Origin: Brachypterus glaber
Taxonomy: Eukaryota; Arthropoda; Insecta; Coleoptera; Kateretidae
Length of the DNA: 64,000 nucleotides
Assembly (NCBI GenBank): GCA_958510825.1
Contig: OY294048.1
Location: forward strand, 19,485,589-19,549,588
Reading direction: 5' to 3'
A program made the position numbers and the translations under genes. The notes below the pieces were generated by a model. That model saw only the letters and a program-made list of their open reading frames with translations. It was not told the DNA's origin and did no database searches. Shown in pieces: positions 31,025 through 41,668 of the stretch; position 1 is the first letter of the stretch; each line of letters starts with the position of its first letter.

Positions 31025-32790
31025 TGAGGAGGTGACTTTCAAAACGCAGTTTTTGACAAATAACCCATTTCGAGATATCAATCAAGTTTTAATTTAGGAA
31101 CTATAACAGCTTTTATAGTACCAATGAACATCAGGTATTATCTATTTTAGAGAGAATAGTTAAATTACATTGGCGAATTAAATCAGTTTCACTAATAATT
31201 AAATAAATTGCATATTAAAAAAACCAAAAACTGCGTTTTGAAAGTCAAAGCATAAAAACTGCGTTTTGATAGTCCAGCATTTAAATGAATATGAATATTA
31301 TTAATAGAATCTCTTGTGATATTGATTTTTTAAATATTTTTTTAGGTAAGTATAGATACAAATAGTATACAGGGGCTGTCCATATATTATGTAAAACCTT
31401 TTTTACTATTTCGGACCTCTCTGTGTAACGCTTTTTTCATTTAACTCAACACACAACATGACACTAGGGGGAGAGGGGGTCTCTCTCCAGAGTGTTACGT
31501 AACTTATAAATAGACCCATATTGTACATTGTACATACATTCTCAATGCACGAGCCTATTTAGCTTTCCCATTTTAAAATTTTTTTAAATTTTGGAAAGCC
31601 TTGTATTCGTGCAAAAATTTTAAAAATTTTTTTTTGCGTATTTTTGCGTTTTATGACGTTTTATGTCGATATAAATCCATTTCAAGCAAAGAAAAAAAAT
31701 TGTCGATCGTTCGGTCGGTCGATCGGTCTGTCTGGGAAATCTTGTGAGCACGATAACTTTAGAACGCTTTAAGCTAGAAACTAGAAATTCGGCATACAGG
31801 TATGTTACCAAAAGTTCTCGCTCGGGATTGTTTTTCGTGAACATTGGGGTGCGGCAAGTGCCCCCCTGGGGGAAAATAAAAAAAATAGTAAAATTTGAAA
31901 ATTGCTATATAATTTAATGTAATTTTATTTTTTGTCCAACTAACTACAAAAAAGATATGTAAAAAAAAACGTGTTTTAGGGGACTTTTAGGGGCCAATAT
32001 TTTTCTGTGTGCCTCTTAGAGTGGTAGACTTTATTCCATAGTGTTTCTTGGCCCAAAAACCATAATACTACAAATTTTAAACGTTTTGGTGAGCTTAGTC
32101 CCTTAAAAACTGGGTATATAAATAAGAGGAGGCGTATAGGGGTTTCGTGAACCCTAATCAGATTAAGCTGAAATTTTGCATAAATCATCCTTAGATATAT
32201 TTAAGATATTTTGAAAGATATTAAGCCGATATATAAAAGGGTGTTCAAATGGCAGCCAGTCCTAAAATGTTTTAACAACGAGTGAGTTACGACTTTAAAT
32301 GCGTTATATCTTCCAACCAATAGAAATTAAGGGAAAAAAATATTAAGCAATTTTATTGCATTTTTGTGCTCTTTCATTTTCTGTGAAGTTTTTGTTTCTA
32401 GTAGGTTGCAATCAAAAGTTATAGGGCAAAAACGAGTTTTTAAGGGCCGTTTAAGGGTCTTCCGAAACTCGAAAATAGACTTTTTTTATTGAATTTCCCA
32501 TCCCAAAATCTATAGGAATACATACTTTTTTTTGACTGAGGAATGTTGTCGCAGTTGAAACCTATATTGACTGTAGTATAATTAATTAAAAACTGCGTTT
32601 TAAAAGTCAAGCTTTGGTTCAAAAACTGCGTTTTGTTTTTCCACGTGGTCTTCTAACTAAATTTTTAATATGAAATAAAATTTTTTTTTCTTGGATCATT
32701 AGATCGAATGTGCATTAACAGTGTAAACACCATCATTATCTCAATTTTTCAAAAAATGTCAAAAACTGCGTTTTGAAAGTCACCTCCTCA
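31025..32790. mobile_element. TIR element with GAGGAGGTGACTTTC ends and nested repeats
   Basis: The ends TGAGGAGGTGACTTTCAAAA and then CGCAGTTTTTGACA are exactly inverted at the right, with TA immediately outside each end, compatible with Tc1/mariner. The core of the end, AAAAACTGCGTTTTGAAAGT, recurs inside near 31228, 31255, 32587 and 32617. Nested within are a small GGGGCTGTCCATATATTATG fold-back (31374-31519) and a CCGTCTGTC-type segment (about 31600-31990). No transposase frame. About 1.77 kb. Confidence 0.7.
31374..31519. mobile_element. Small fold-back, GGGGCTGTCCATATATTATG end
   Basis: Left GGGGCTGTCCATATATTATG then TAAAACC; right AGTGTTACGTAACTTATAAA then TAGACCC, inverted with mismatches. 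It contains a C/G-rich middle and TTACGTAA, so it looks like a distant cousin of the Harbinger-like family at 10698. Confidence 0.55.
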
Positions 32791-32792
32791 TA

Positions 32793-34140
32793 TGTGCCTG
32801 TAAATATACTTTTGCATTTATCTTAAGTAAAAAGTTATTACAGAAATTTTAAAATTTTAAAGTACAAACAATTTCCGGCATTTTTTAGTGAAAAGTTTTT
32901 AAAAAAATTTAAGAGTTCTAAGTAAACTTCGCGTAGAATCTATCTGAGTTGATGTTTATTTGTTTTTTGTTGTATGGTTGGTAGAATAAACTTAATTCCC
33001 TACGTAAGGTTGCTATCAAGTTTCAAATTCATTGTCAATACAAACAATATTTTGACGTTTAAAAAAAATCCAAATATTTATTAAAACGCAAAAAAAAAAT
33101 TTCAATAAAAATCTTTAAAAAGGAAACTAAAGTATCAATCTACAACTGTTTTGTAAAAATTAAACAATATAATACAGTGCTAAATAAGGGTTTCACAGTA
33201 AACGATGTGAAATATTGCGTGTTTTTAACAAAAATTAAAGTACAATTGTATAGGATAATAACTTCCGATTTCCTATCCATTTGTAACTGTTTCTTATTTT
33301 TTTATGAAACAAATTTATATCCAAGAATTTTTTTTCTAGCACGAATTTTGAAAATTTTGGAAAATTCAAAACTACCGTATAATACCGAGTATCATAATAT
33401 CTAGCGCAGGAGCTGTGAATAGTATAATACTATAAAGAAGAACATCAAATACTTTAAAGGCATTGAAGCATAACTTAAAGCGTTCCGCCAATTTTTATTA
33501 ACTACATAATTGCAGGAATTAATTCCAATTTAAATTATAATACTAATAACAAGCCGTGAATATATGTAATGCTTCGCATTCCATACTGCACTCTTCATAG
33601 CGGATAATATATTTTCTTTTCTCTCAACATACGTCCCAAAATATAATTTCTTTAAGCTAGTGGGTTAACTTTATTTCAGTGTCGGACTGGGTACTTAGGG
33701 CCCGGGCCGGCAGAGCCCTCGCGAGGGCTCGGCGGCTTGCAAAACTATCTAAGGAGCCCACGAAACGGTCAAAGTAGTATTTTTTTCACTATAAAATCAA
33801 ATAGGGCTTTAACTTTTATACACAGAAAAAAGGGATTCCTTGAACCAAGGACACGTGTCTTTCGATATGTTTAAAGCCATATTCTCTTGTTTCAAGGCTA
33901 GTATATGTTTAAACCAAAGTCAATATCCTTAAATCAGTAACACGGGTTATGTTTTGAATTTGATAAAAAGTATATAACACCCCGCAAAGTTAAAAATATG
34001 ACACAATTCTCCCTTGTCAGGCTATGTGGTACTTTAAATTCAGAAAACTAAATTCTTAAGGTCATAACGTGTCCAATTCTGTATCTGAAAAAAAAAAGAT
34101 AAAGATGGTTTATTTACTACCGTTTTTTTGCATAAAGACA
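32793..34140. other. No gene; repeat ends and an 18-bp palindrome
   Basis: 33373-33428 is the end hairpin of the CCGTCTGTC family in reverse (CTAGCGCAGGAGCTGTGAAT). 33551 is AACAAGCCGTGAATATATGT. At 33680-33740 a GC-rich patch begins CAGTGTCGGACTGGG (a possible hAT-type terminus) and holds the exact palindrome GAGCCCTCGCGAGGGCTC. No supported coding. Confidence 0.55.
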
Positions 34141-34146
34141 TAGCCT

Positions 34147-35333
34147 TATTAAAGACTTAGGTATACATTTTGACTCTAAACTGTCCTTCGTTGAACATGT
34201 TAATAAGACTACTTCAGCTGCCTTTAAAGGTCTTGGATTTATCTTTCAAAATTCTAGAGAAATTAAAAGTATACACATATTAACACTTCTGTATAATGCA
34301 TTTGTAAGATCCAAGCTTGAGTATGCACGGAAAGAAATTAGTGGGCTCTGCGCTATACATTGTAAGATATTTGGTAACAGTGGCAAATTATAGTGATTTA
34401 AGCTATAGATTATAAGGGACACAATAACTAATGTTAAAAATAAATTGGAAACGATTATATATATTACAGACACGATTATATTTATTACAGGCACTATTAT
34501 AAATTTACAGAAATTTTATTATGTTATAAAAATTATTAGCACGGACAATAATTAAATCTATTTAAGCTATAAATGCCATACTATTTGTTATATTTTATTA
34601 TTCACTAAACAATTAAAGTATTTCATATAAATTTTTACACTGACTGCCATAATTGTAAGAGAAAGCCTTGTATTTATATAATAAGCGATTATAATTTGCT
34701 TGGTATGTGTGTTATAGCGCTCCTAGCTATAATTTTTTTTTCCGTGTGGTTCAGTAATTTGGAACCCTTGTCATAACATACATATAAATGCTGTAGAAAA
34801 GGTTCAAAAGCGTTTCTTAAAATATTTGTATCTTAAAACACATAATGTTTATCCTCCTTTTTATACATCTTATAAAACGCTTTTGCAAAGCTTTGGGTTC
34901 GTTGAGCTTTCTAAGCATATATTCTATTATAACATCTCGTTTTTATATAAATTACTACATAACATGCTCAATTTTCATGTTCCTTTGCTCAGAACTCGTC
35001 GTAGAACTCTATTTTACTTAGAAACGCCACGTACCAACATACTTAAAACCTCACCATTATACGTAATGTACTCTAGTTTGGAGCAGATTGAGGGGCTAGT
35101 TGATATATTTAACGATAGCTTAAGTAGTATTAAATCAATGTTATTCTTTTAATTAATTTGGCTCTTTTTAATTTTTAATTTTGAAATTTAATTTTTATTT
35201 TTCTCTTTTCATTTTTTAATTTTAATTTAGTTTTAATATAACTTTTATACTTTTTTTATATCTGTTATTGTTTTTGTAGTTAATTTTGTAATTGGGATTT
35301 TTCCTGTAAAGTTAAATAAATAAATAAATAAAT
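34147..35333 (+). pseudogene. CR1/Jockey-like LINE 3' half, split by a MITE
   Basis: First part (34147-34325): KDLGIHFDSKLSFVEHVNK, then ILTLLYNAFVRSKLEY. Second part (34749-35152): SVIWNPCHN, AVEKVQKRFLKYLY and a C-terminal segment ending SIKSMLFF, stop. The MITE at 34326 lies exactly between; without it and one TG the reading is continuous (LEYGSVIWNP), the classical thumb motif of these RTs. The 5' side, with the catalytic YxDD, is missing. The 3' UTR ends in TAAATAAATAAATAAATA at 35313-35333. Confidence 0.9.
34326..34746. mobile_element. MITE (421 bp) inserted in the LINE
   Basis: Ends CACGGAAAGAAATTA and, reversed, CACGGAAAAAAAAATTA, followed inside by GCGCTATA-type blocks on both sides. 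TG lies on each side (34324-34325, 34747-34748), a 2-bp duplication supported by restoration of the RT frame. The superfamily is uncertain, as a TG duplication fits no common rule. The 82-codon minus-strand frame inside is not a gene. Confidence 0.8.
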
Positions 35334-36199
35334 ATATTTTTATTCGTCGGTAAGACTTTTAAAATAAGTCAAAACTCTGGGCAGCCTAGTGTAACTATAT
35401 TAAAATTTTTGATCTAGGGTAAATTCGAGGCTAATTTTTGACGATTTTGGATATTTAAAAACCATTGTTGTTATGTGTAATACTCTTCTAGCTCTACGAT
35501 CTCTGAAGAGTATATTATATGTACATAATAATACCTGATTGATGATAGAATGCTAAAATTAATTTGTGAAATCCATAATTTTAATGAATTTTATGTTATA
35601 CATCAGTAGTCAAATGAGGAAAAAGTGTCCAAACTATATCACGTGGAAGATATCTTACAATTTATGTGTATTTTTTAATTTAATGCTTTTAATTCGAGGT
35701 TTAATTACGCATGCTTACAAATAGTCAATTACTGTTAGCCAGATTATATTTTTTTCTAACGTATTGTTGTCTTCTAAAAACGAATTTGACAGTAAAAAGT
35801 CCGCTGATTTTTAAAGCGTTTTAGCACCTAAACTATTAAATTTTGGAAGTAGTCTTTTTTGATCAGAATGTCAAGAAATATAACATATGCAAAATTTAGC
35901 CGAATCTGGTTAACCACTTTTCCATAAGCGGGTGTTCACTGTTAAATTCGTTTCAGCGCCCAAAAAAATCGCAAGCAAAAGAGAGTAAGACGTTTTTTTT
36001 TGTGGACTTGTGTAAATTGCACTATTACTATCGCCTTGTTAATTTATAAAATATACTTCACTAGAATCACCTTCGGCAAATTGTTTTATTACGTAATTTT
36101 GTTCTGGCTTCTGGAAAATTATTCTCATGCATTTCATGCACTTAATGGAAATGCTTTTGATATACGAAAATAAAATGGATAATAATTCAACTTGTGCAA
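35334..36199. other. No gene recognised
   Basis: AT-rich spacer. The 75-codon minus-strand frame starting in repeat copy B runs into this DNA and shares its first residues with the frame in copy A only because the repeat DNA is shared. Confidence 0.45.
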
Positions 36200-36592
36200 T
36201 GGCGATTTCTCCCCTTAGATTAGACAGGGACAAAAGTTCTACCCAAAAAGGATAGAAGACATACATACACTCCCACTTCTACCCAACCAAACAAATTCTG
36301 TATTTGTTCTTTGTTGTACAAATACAATATTTACTTGGCCGGGCGAAAAGTGTAACTATATTATTTTTATTAAGGAAATTATTGGCGCCATCTAAATTTT
36401 AGTAGAATTATCTTATTCTACAGATTCACATTAGCTATGTTCGTTCGTGCCGCTCAGTGCTACACTTTTCGGCCAACCAAATAAATACTGTATTTGTTGT
36501 ATGAAAAATAAATACAGTATTTATTTGGTTGGCCGGAAAGTGTAGCACAAATGAGATAGAGATAGGGTAGACGTCTTTTGTTTCATAATTCT
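36200..36592 (-). repeat. Dispersed repeat copy B (inverted to copy A)
   Basis: Reverse complement of 13009-13410, with both internal hairpins kept (GCTACACTTTTCGGCCAACC and its inverse at about 36460-36545). Ends in ...CATAATTCTAG followed by T at 36593. Similarity is high, with a few substitutions. Confidence 0.78.
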
Positions 36593-37880
36593 AGTACAAA
36601 TTACACTGAGTATTTTTTAACGTTTTTATCAACCGATCATTTAACAATATTTCTGACCACGTGTTTATTTCTCTCCAATCATATTACAGTTATATTGAAA
36701 ATTTTCTATTCTATTTCATTAAAAATGGCTAAAAAAAGGTTTTAGTTTAGCAATTGAGAATGGAATTAAATCAAAGAAAATGCCTGTAAAAATATTAAGA
36801 TCAGTAATAAAAAAATTTATATGATTTTGCGTCGAAAACAATATAAAAGTTGGTTTAACATATTGTAAATCGTTAAACAATAATCTTCTGAATTACACAC
36901 GATTCTTCGAATTATCGGGAAAAATTCACAATTTGCTGTCAAAGGAAATAATTACTTCCCGGTCGTAATTATTTCCAGACAGCAAATTTTCATGAAAAGA
37001 GTGAATTCTCAGCCTCTTGTGTAATTATATATGATAATTATAATTTGCACTAGTGCATTTGTCACCTTGTTTAAAATTTTATGAAATAGTTTACCAAAAT
37101 ATCCTTCGTGCAACTTGAATTATTACAGATAAGTAAATTTCTTCTGGCATAACAAAAACATTTTTCTTTAAAAAAATTGTTCTCGTATATTTCATGCACT
37201 GAAGTCAAATATTTATAACAAAAAAAATGGAGTGCTGTCAAATGCAAATGAAATAAAAAATTACATGTTATTATAAGGCAACAATATGCTAATTTAAAAC
37301 ACTAATTAATATGAAACAATCATTATTTTCATTGATGCACAATGTAACTTCGAATTTTTCGTATTTTTTTGCGTAAACCTCTTAAAACTGGGATATTAAC
37401 ATTTTATCTTAACCATTGATTTAGTAGGAAAGTTTTATACTGAATCAGTGTATTAAACCATAAAAATTTCTGCAATTCTAGGTATATAGTTACCTATAGG
37501 GCACTTAGGAGGAACACGGAAAATCCACATAGCAATATAGTCGATATTTCTGTGGCCGCTAATGTAAAAATCGACTGTATTGCTGTCTGGATTTGCCGCG
37601 TTTCTCCCAAGGAGGGCAGTATATAGGTACGTAGAAGATACTGCATTCTCGTTATTTCGCTAACCTTGAACTTCAAAAATCACAAGCGACCCCCATGGTA
37701 CCTATCGACAACAGCAAACACCTGGGTCAAATTCGTATTAGGCAAATTGTATCAAGAGTTTGTAGTCAAACGCCAACATTTAAGGGTTAACCCCATCCGC
37801 TTCATTGTATAGACATATGGATATTTTTAGGTATAGCCTAATTTTCAACGACATGCACAGTTGTATATTCGTATACATGA
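36593..37880. other. No gene; fold-back at about 36890-37030
   Basis: AATTTGCTGTCAAAGGAAAT and the inverse ATTTCCAGACAGCAAATT flank a short TTCCCGGTC centre. An outer arm AATTACACACGATTCTTCG / TCTTGTGTAATTA extends it to about 140 bp. No coding nearby. Confidence 0.6.
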
Positions 37881-39322
37881 CACGGTTCACCTGGGCGATT
37901 TTAAATCAAAATTTCGTGGACCCCTACTTTTTTGGACTAAAACATATCTGATGACATAAGAAATCAATTCCCATTTGAAAGAAATTCGTAAAAGATACAC
38001 TTTTTTAGACAGATAAAAAACGTTTTTTTGAGTAATAAGGTGTGTCAAAAAATCGCGATTTTCAAAATCAAAAACGCTCTGTGGCTTAAAAGTTGCTCCT
38101 TAGTAAAAAACAGTAGCCACTCAAAAATGAGCCAAATCGATAAATGTTTAGAGGTAGCTCAAAGCACTCAAACTTAAAAAAAATCGGTACCAGTTTTTCG
38201 GATAAAAACTGATACCGATAAAAATTGAGGAAATTTTGTAGGGTTTCTTTGGTAATATTTAGAAACAATACTAAATGTAAGAACTAAAACAATTATATCC
38301 CTCCTCCCCTTAAGTTTGAACATGAAAAAATCGCCAATTATTTGAAGATTTCGCGAAAATTTTATTTTTGCAAGTTTTTAAAAGTGCATAAAATATAGTT
38401 TTAAATAAAAAATCTGCAAAATTATGCATTAGTATATACATGTTAACCTACATACAGAAAACATAATTTTTTTTCCTCAAGTTGTTTAAAAAAAAATAAT
38501 TTCGATTAGAAACCGGGTGGATTTTCTGTTTTTTGCCTAAAACTTTTTTCGGTGTACTTTTTTTTTGATTTTTTGGTTGGAATACTTTTTTATGTAAAAA
38601 TACACAAAAAAGTTTCTGTGGTTTAACATCGCAGGTTTAACCGTTTTAAAGATAAATGCATTTAAAAGTAAATTTTTACGCATGAAGAACCAAAAATTAA
38701 AAAATTAAAAGCAAAAAACAAATATTTTAGTATTGAGTGGTTATTTAACATTAAAAACATAGAAAAAGTTTATATGCACCTTGGTCAAAAAATCATTCCT
38801 AAGGAAGTTATGTCCTTTTAAATATGCCCATATTCAATAAATTTTCGCAAAATCTTCAAATAATTGGCAATTTTTTTATGTTCTAACATAAGGGGGGGGT
38901 ATATAATTTTTTAGTTTTCTCACAATTAGTATTGTTTCTAAATATTACCAAAGAAACCCTACAAAATTTCCTTAATTTTATATACAATCACTTTTTATCC
39001 GAAAAACAGGTACCGATATTTTTCAAAGTTTGAGTGTTTTGAGCTACCTCTAAACATTAATCGATTTGGCTCATTTTCGAGTGACCACAGTTTTTTACTA
39101 AGGAACAACTTTTGAGCCAGAGAACGTTTTCGATTTCGCAAATCGGAATTTTTTGACACACTCTATTACTCAAAAAAACGTTTTTTTATCTTTCTAAAAA
39201 AGTGTATCTTTTACGATTTTCTTTCAAATGGGAATTGATTTCTTATGTCGTCAGGTATGTTTTAGTCCAAAAAATGTAGGGGTCCACGAAATTTTTATTT
39301 AAAATCGCCCAGGTGAACCGTG
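37881..39322. mobile_element. 1.44-kb fold-back element, ~480-bp arms
   Basis: The left arm begins CACGGTTCACCTGGGCGATT and the right arm ends with its inverse. Matching continues through GACCCCTAC, GAAATCAATTCCCATTTGAA, GATACACTTTTTTAGA, GTGTGTCAAAAAATCG, TGAGCCAAATCGAT and GGGTTTCTTTGGTAATATTT to TATTTGAAGATTT, with many substitutions. The ~450-bp centre is AT-rich, without a frame. No clear duplication at the outer edges. Confidence 0.82.
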
Positions 39323-40631
39323 AGGATAAGGGCGCTTTGTGTTTCAGTGGTATTAAACTTAGTACTTTGTGGTAGGAGCCCGCATATCCCTGCGACGCAG
39401 GGCCTGCGTGGATATAATGGTTATTAAATTTATTGCGCAAAATTTTAAGTATATGCAAGGATACATGTATCTTTAAAGTTTTAATCTGATATAGTCCCTA
39501 TAAAAAACCGGATGGAGCGGAAGGGGTTAAATTCCAGTTTAAAATATAGGCGTCCTGCTTTGGTATTCGAATCCTGGATCGAATCCTGGATACAATTGAT
39601 GAATTGAACATTAAAAAAAAACATTTATAGTGTTTACACTTTCCGAACTGCAAGATATAATAAATATATTCATGATTTCCCATGAAATGTTGACCTAAAC
39701 TTTCTTGCCATGTTTGTAGAATACTAGAATATTTTCGCACATTAATCATTCGTTAATTAATGCATTATCACTGTCAACGATTTTTATTTTATTTGATTAA
39801 AATCGAAATTATGAAATATTGGTATCCAATGGAGCTTATGACATTAACAAATATAACATAAGTCATGTTTATGCAGGAGAAGTTTATAGGTTCCGTTTGG
39901 AGGCGAATCTGCTTGCTAGAATAATGTTATATCTGTCATACTTGACATTTTAAATTCTTATTTCTATGGGTCGTTTTAACCAAGTTTTTTTTTTACCTGC
40001 CATAATTGTTATAAGTTACAACTTTAAACCAAGATGACTGGAGGAACTAGTTCCCTGGTGTCATCTCAGTGTTTTTTTGCGGCTAGTAACCGGATGCCAC
40101 CACGTTATAAGCGGCCGTCAAATTGAACTGAAAATTGCTGTAACTTCCCTATTTGGACTCCGACCAGGAAAACCGACCGGAAAAAAGTCAGGAAAAAATC
40201 AGGGAATTTTGTGAGAAATCAGGGAAAATTTGGAAAAAAACAAAAACTGAAGAAAAGTTATAAAATTTTAATATTTCCAATCCACGGTTTGTTATTTAAA
40301 CATTATTCCGTGCACAAATTACCTACTTTTAAAGAGAAGGGTTGAAAATCATAAAAATACCTATTTTGCGTACGACCCCTAAACTTAAAAAAGTGATAAA
40401 ATAGCAATTTATAACAACGGCGGACCCAGAAAGGGGATCCTCCCGGGAGTCGATAACATTTTTTGTCACTAGTAAAACATACTTTTAGGCACTTTTTCTT
40501 TAAAGAATACGAATTAAAGTCAGCTTTTATGTGATAATAAAGCGTTTGTAGAAAAAATCTATTTTTTAAGCGTATTTTATTCTGTTTTAAAATTCACCAT
40601 TGCAGAATTTAAAGATATTCATGAATTCAGC
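39323..40631. other. No gene recognised
   Basis: About 40190-40235 carries GTCAGGAAAAAATCAGGGAA, a piece of the CAGGG-ended family. The rest, including the 71- and 83-codon minus-strand frames, has no supported identity. Confidence 0.45.
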
Positions 40632-40639
40632 ATACGAAC

Positions 40640-41279
40640 TAGGGTGGACCTTATTTTTTTATTGTTTTAAAATTTTCATTCTGGTGTATCTATAACATCC
40701 TGAAAATATGAGGGTGATGAAACTTCTCTAAGAGTCCTAATTTGACCCCTAAAATCGTGAAATTGCCTCGGAAATTACGCAAAAATAGTAAAAATCGTTA
40801 AAAATGGAGTGTACTGTTTTTATCAGTGGAAAATTTAAATGCCTTGAAATCTTAAATTGTTCCTTTTGAGTGTACAAAACTATGTGCCAAATTTCAAATG
40901 ATCAGGTGGCGAAAATCCGACAAAGATGCCCCTAAAACACTAGATTTAACAAATTTCCACCATAAATGTGAAAAACGCTTAAAAAACATTTAAAAAATAT
41001 GTCAGTCTGGACCTAACTTAGTTTTATTAAATTTTGAGATTTGGCACATAATTTTGTTCAGTCAAAAGGAACAAATTAAAATTTCAAGGCTTTTAAATTT
41101 TTCACTGATACAAAAAGTACAGCCCATTTTCAACGATTTTTTTCGATTTTTGCGTAATTTCACGATTTTAAAGGTCCAATCGGGAGCCTTAGCTAATTAA
41201 TTAGAGAAGTTTGATCACTCTCATATGTTCCAGATACAATAAAAATTTTAAAGTAAAAAAAAATATAAGGTCCACCCTA
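40640..41279. mobile_element. hAT-type fold-back, perfect 8-bp duplication
   Basis: ATACGAAC at 40632-40639 and 41280-41287. Ends TAGGGTGGACCTTAT, exactly inverted, fit Y-A-R-N-G. Arms of nearly 300 bp follow (ATGAGGGTGATGAAACTTCT, AATTACGCAAAAAT, TTGTTCCTTTTGA, ATGTGCCAAAT in mirrored order). No protein. The 640-bp size, long arms and perfect duplication make it a good example of a MITE formed by inverted duplication. Confidence 0.9.
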
Positions 41280-41345
41280 ATACGAACATATCACGGATAT
41301 GTACCGCCTCCAGCCATAACTGTACTTGTCGTACATTCTCTTGTA

Positions 41346-41668
41346 CACTGTAAAAAGTGGGTTTAAATTTACGTGTACAAATTAGTAAAATTTCGTAAAT
41401 TTTAGCTATTTATTTCTAAAAATAGGTTATTTTACAAAAGCAGATGCTCGCTCACTGGGTATAGACGGGTCGTAGGTCCTACTTTCTTGAAAATATAAGC
41501 CTTTAATGCTAAAAATGCGCCTATTTTTTTTTTCTTAAATGAGCCGCAAAAAAAACGCTATATAGCGTTATGAGTCTCTTCCGCAATTTCAAATCCAACA
41601 GGGGGCGCCACCAAATCGGTCAAGTAGTTTCAAATTAAATACGGTTAAATATAAAAATTTTAACAGTG
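41346..41668. mobile_element. Small TIR element, CACTGTAAAAAGT end
   Basis: CACTGTAAAAAGTGGG at the left and AAAATTTTAACAGTG at the right, sharing its terminus type with 13999. Inside are TTATTTCTAAAAATAGG and CGCTATATAGCG, a perfect palindrome. No frame and no clear duplication. Confidence 0.5.
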
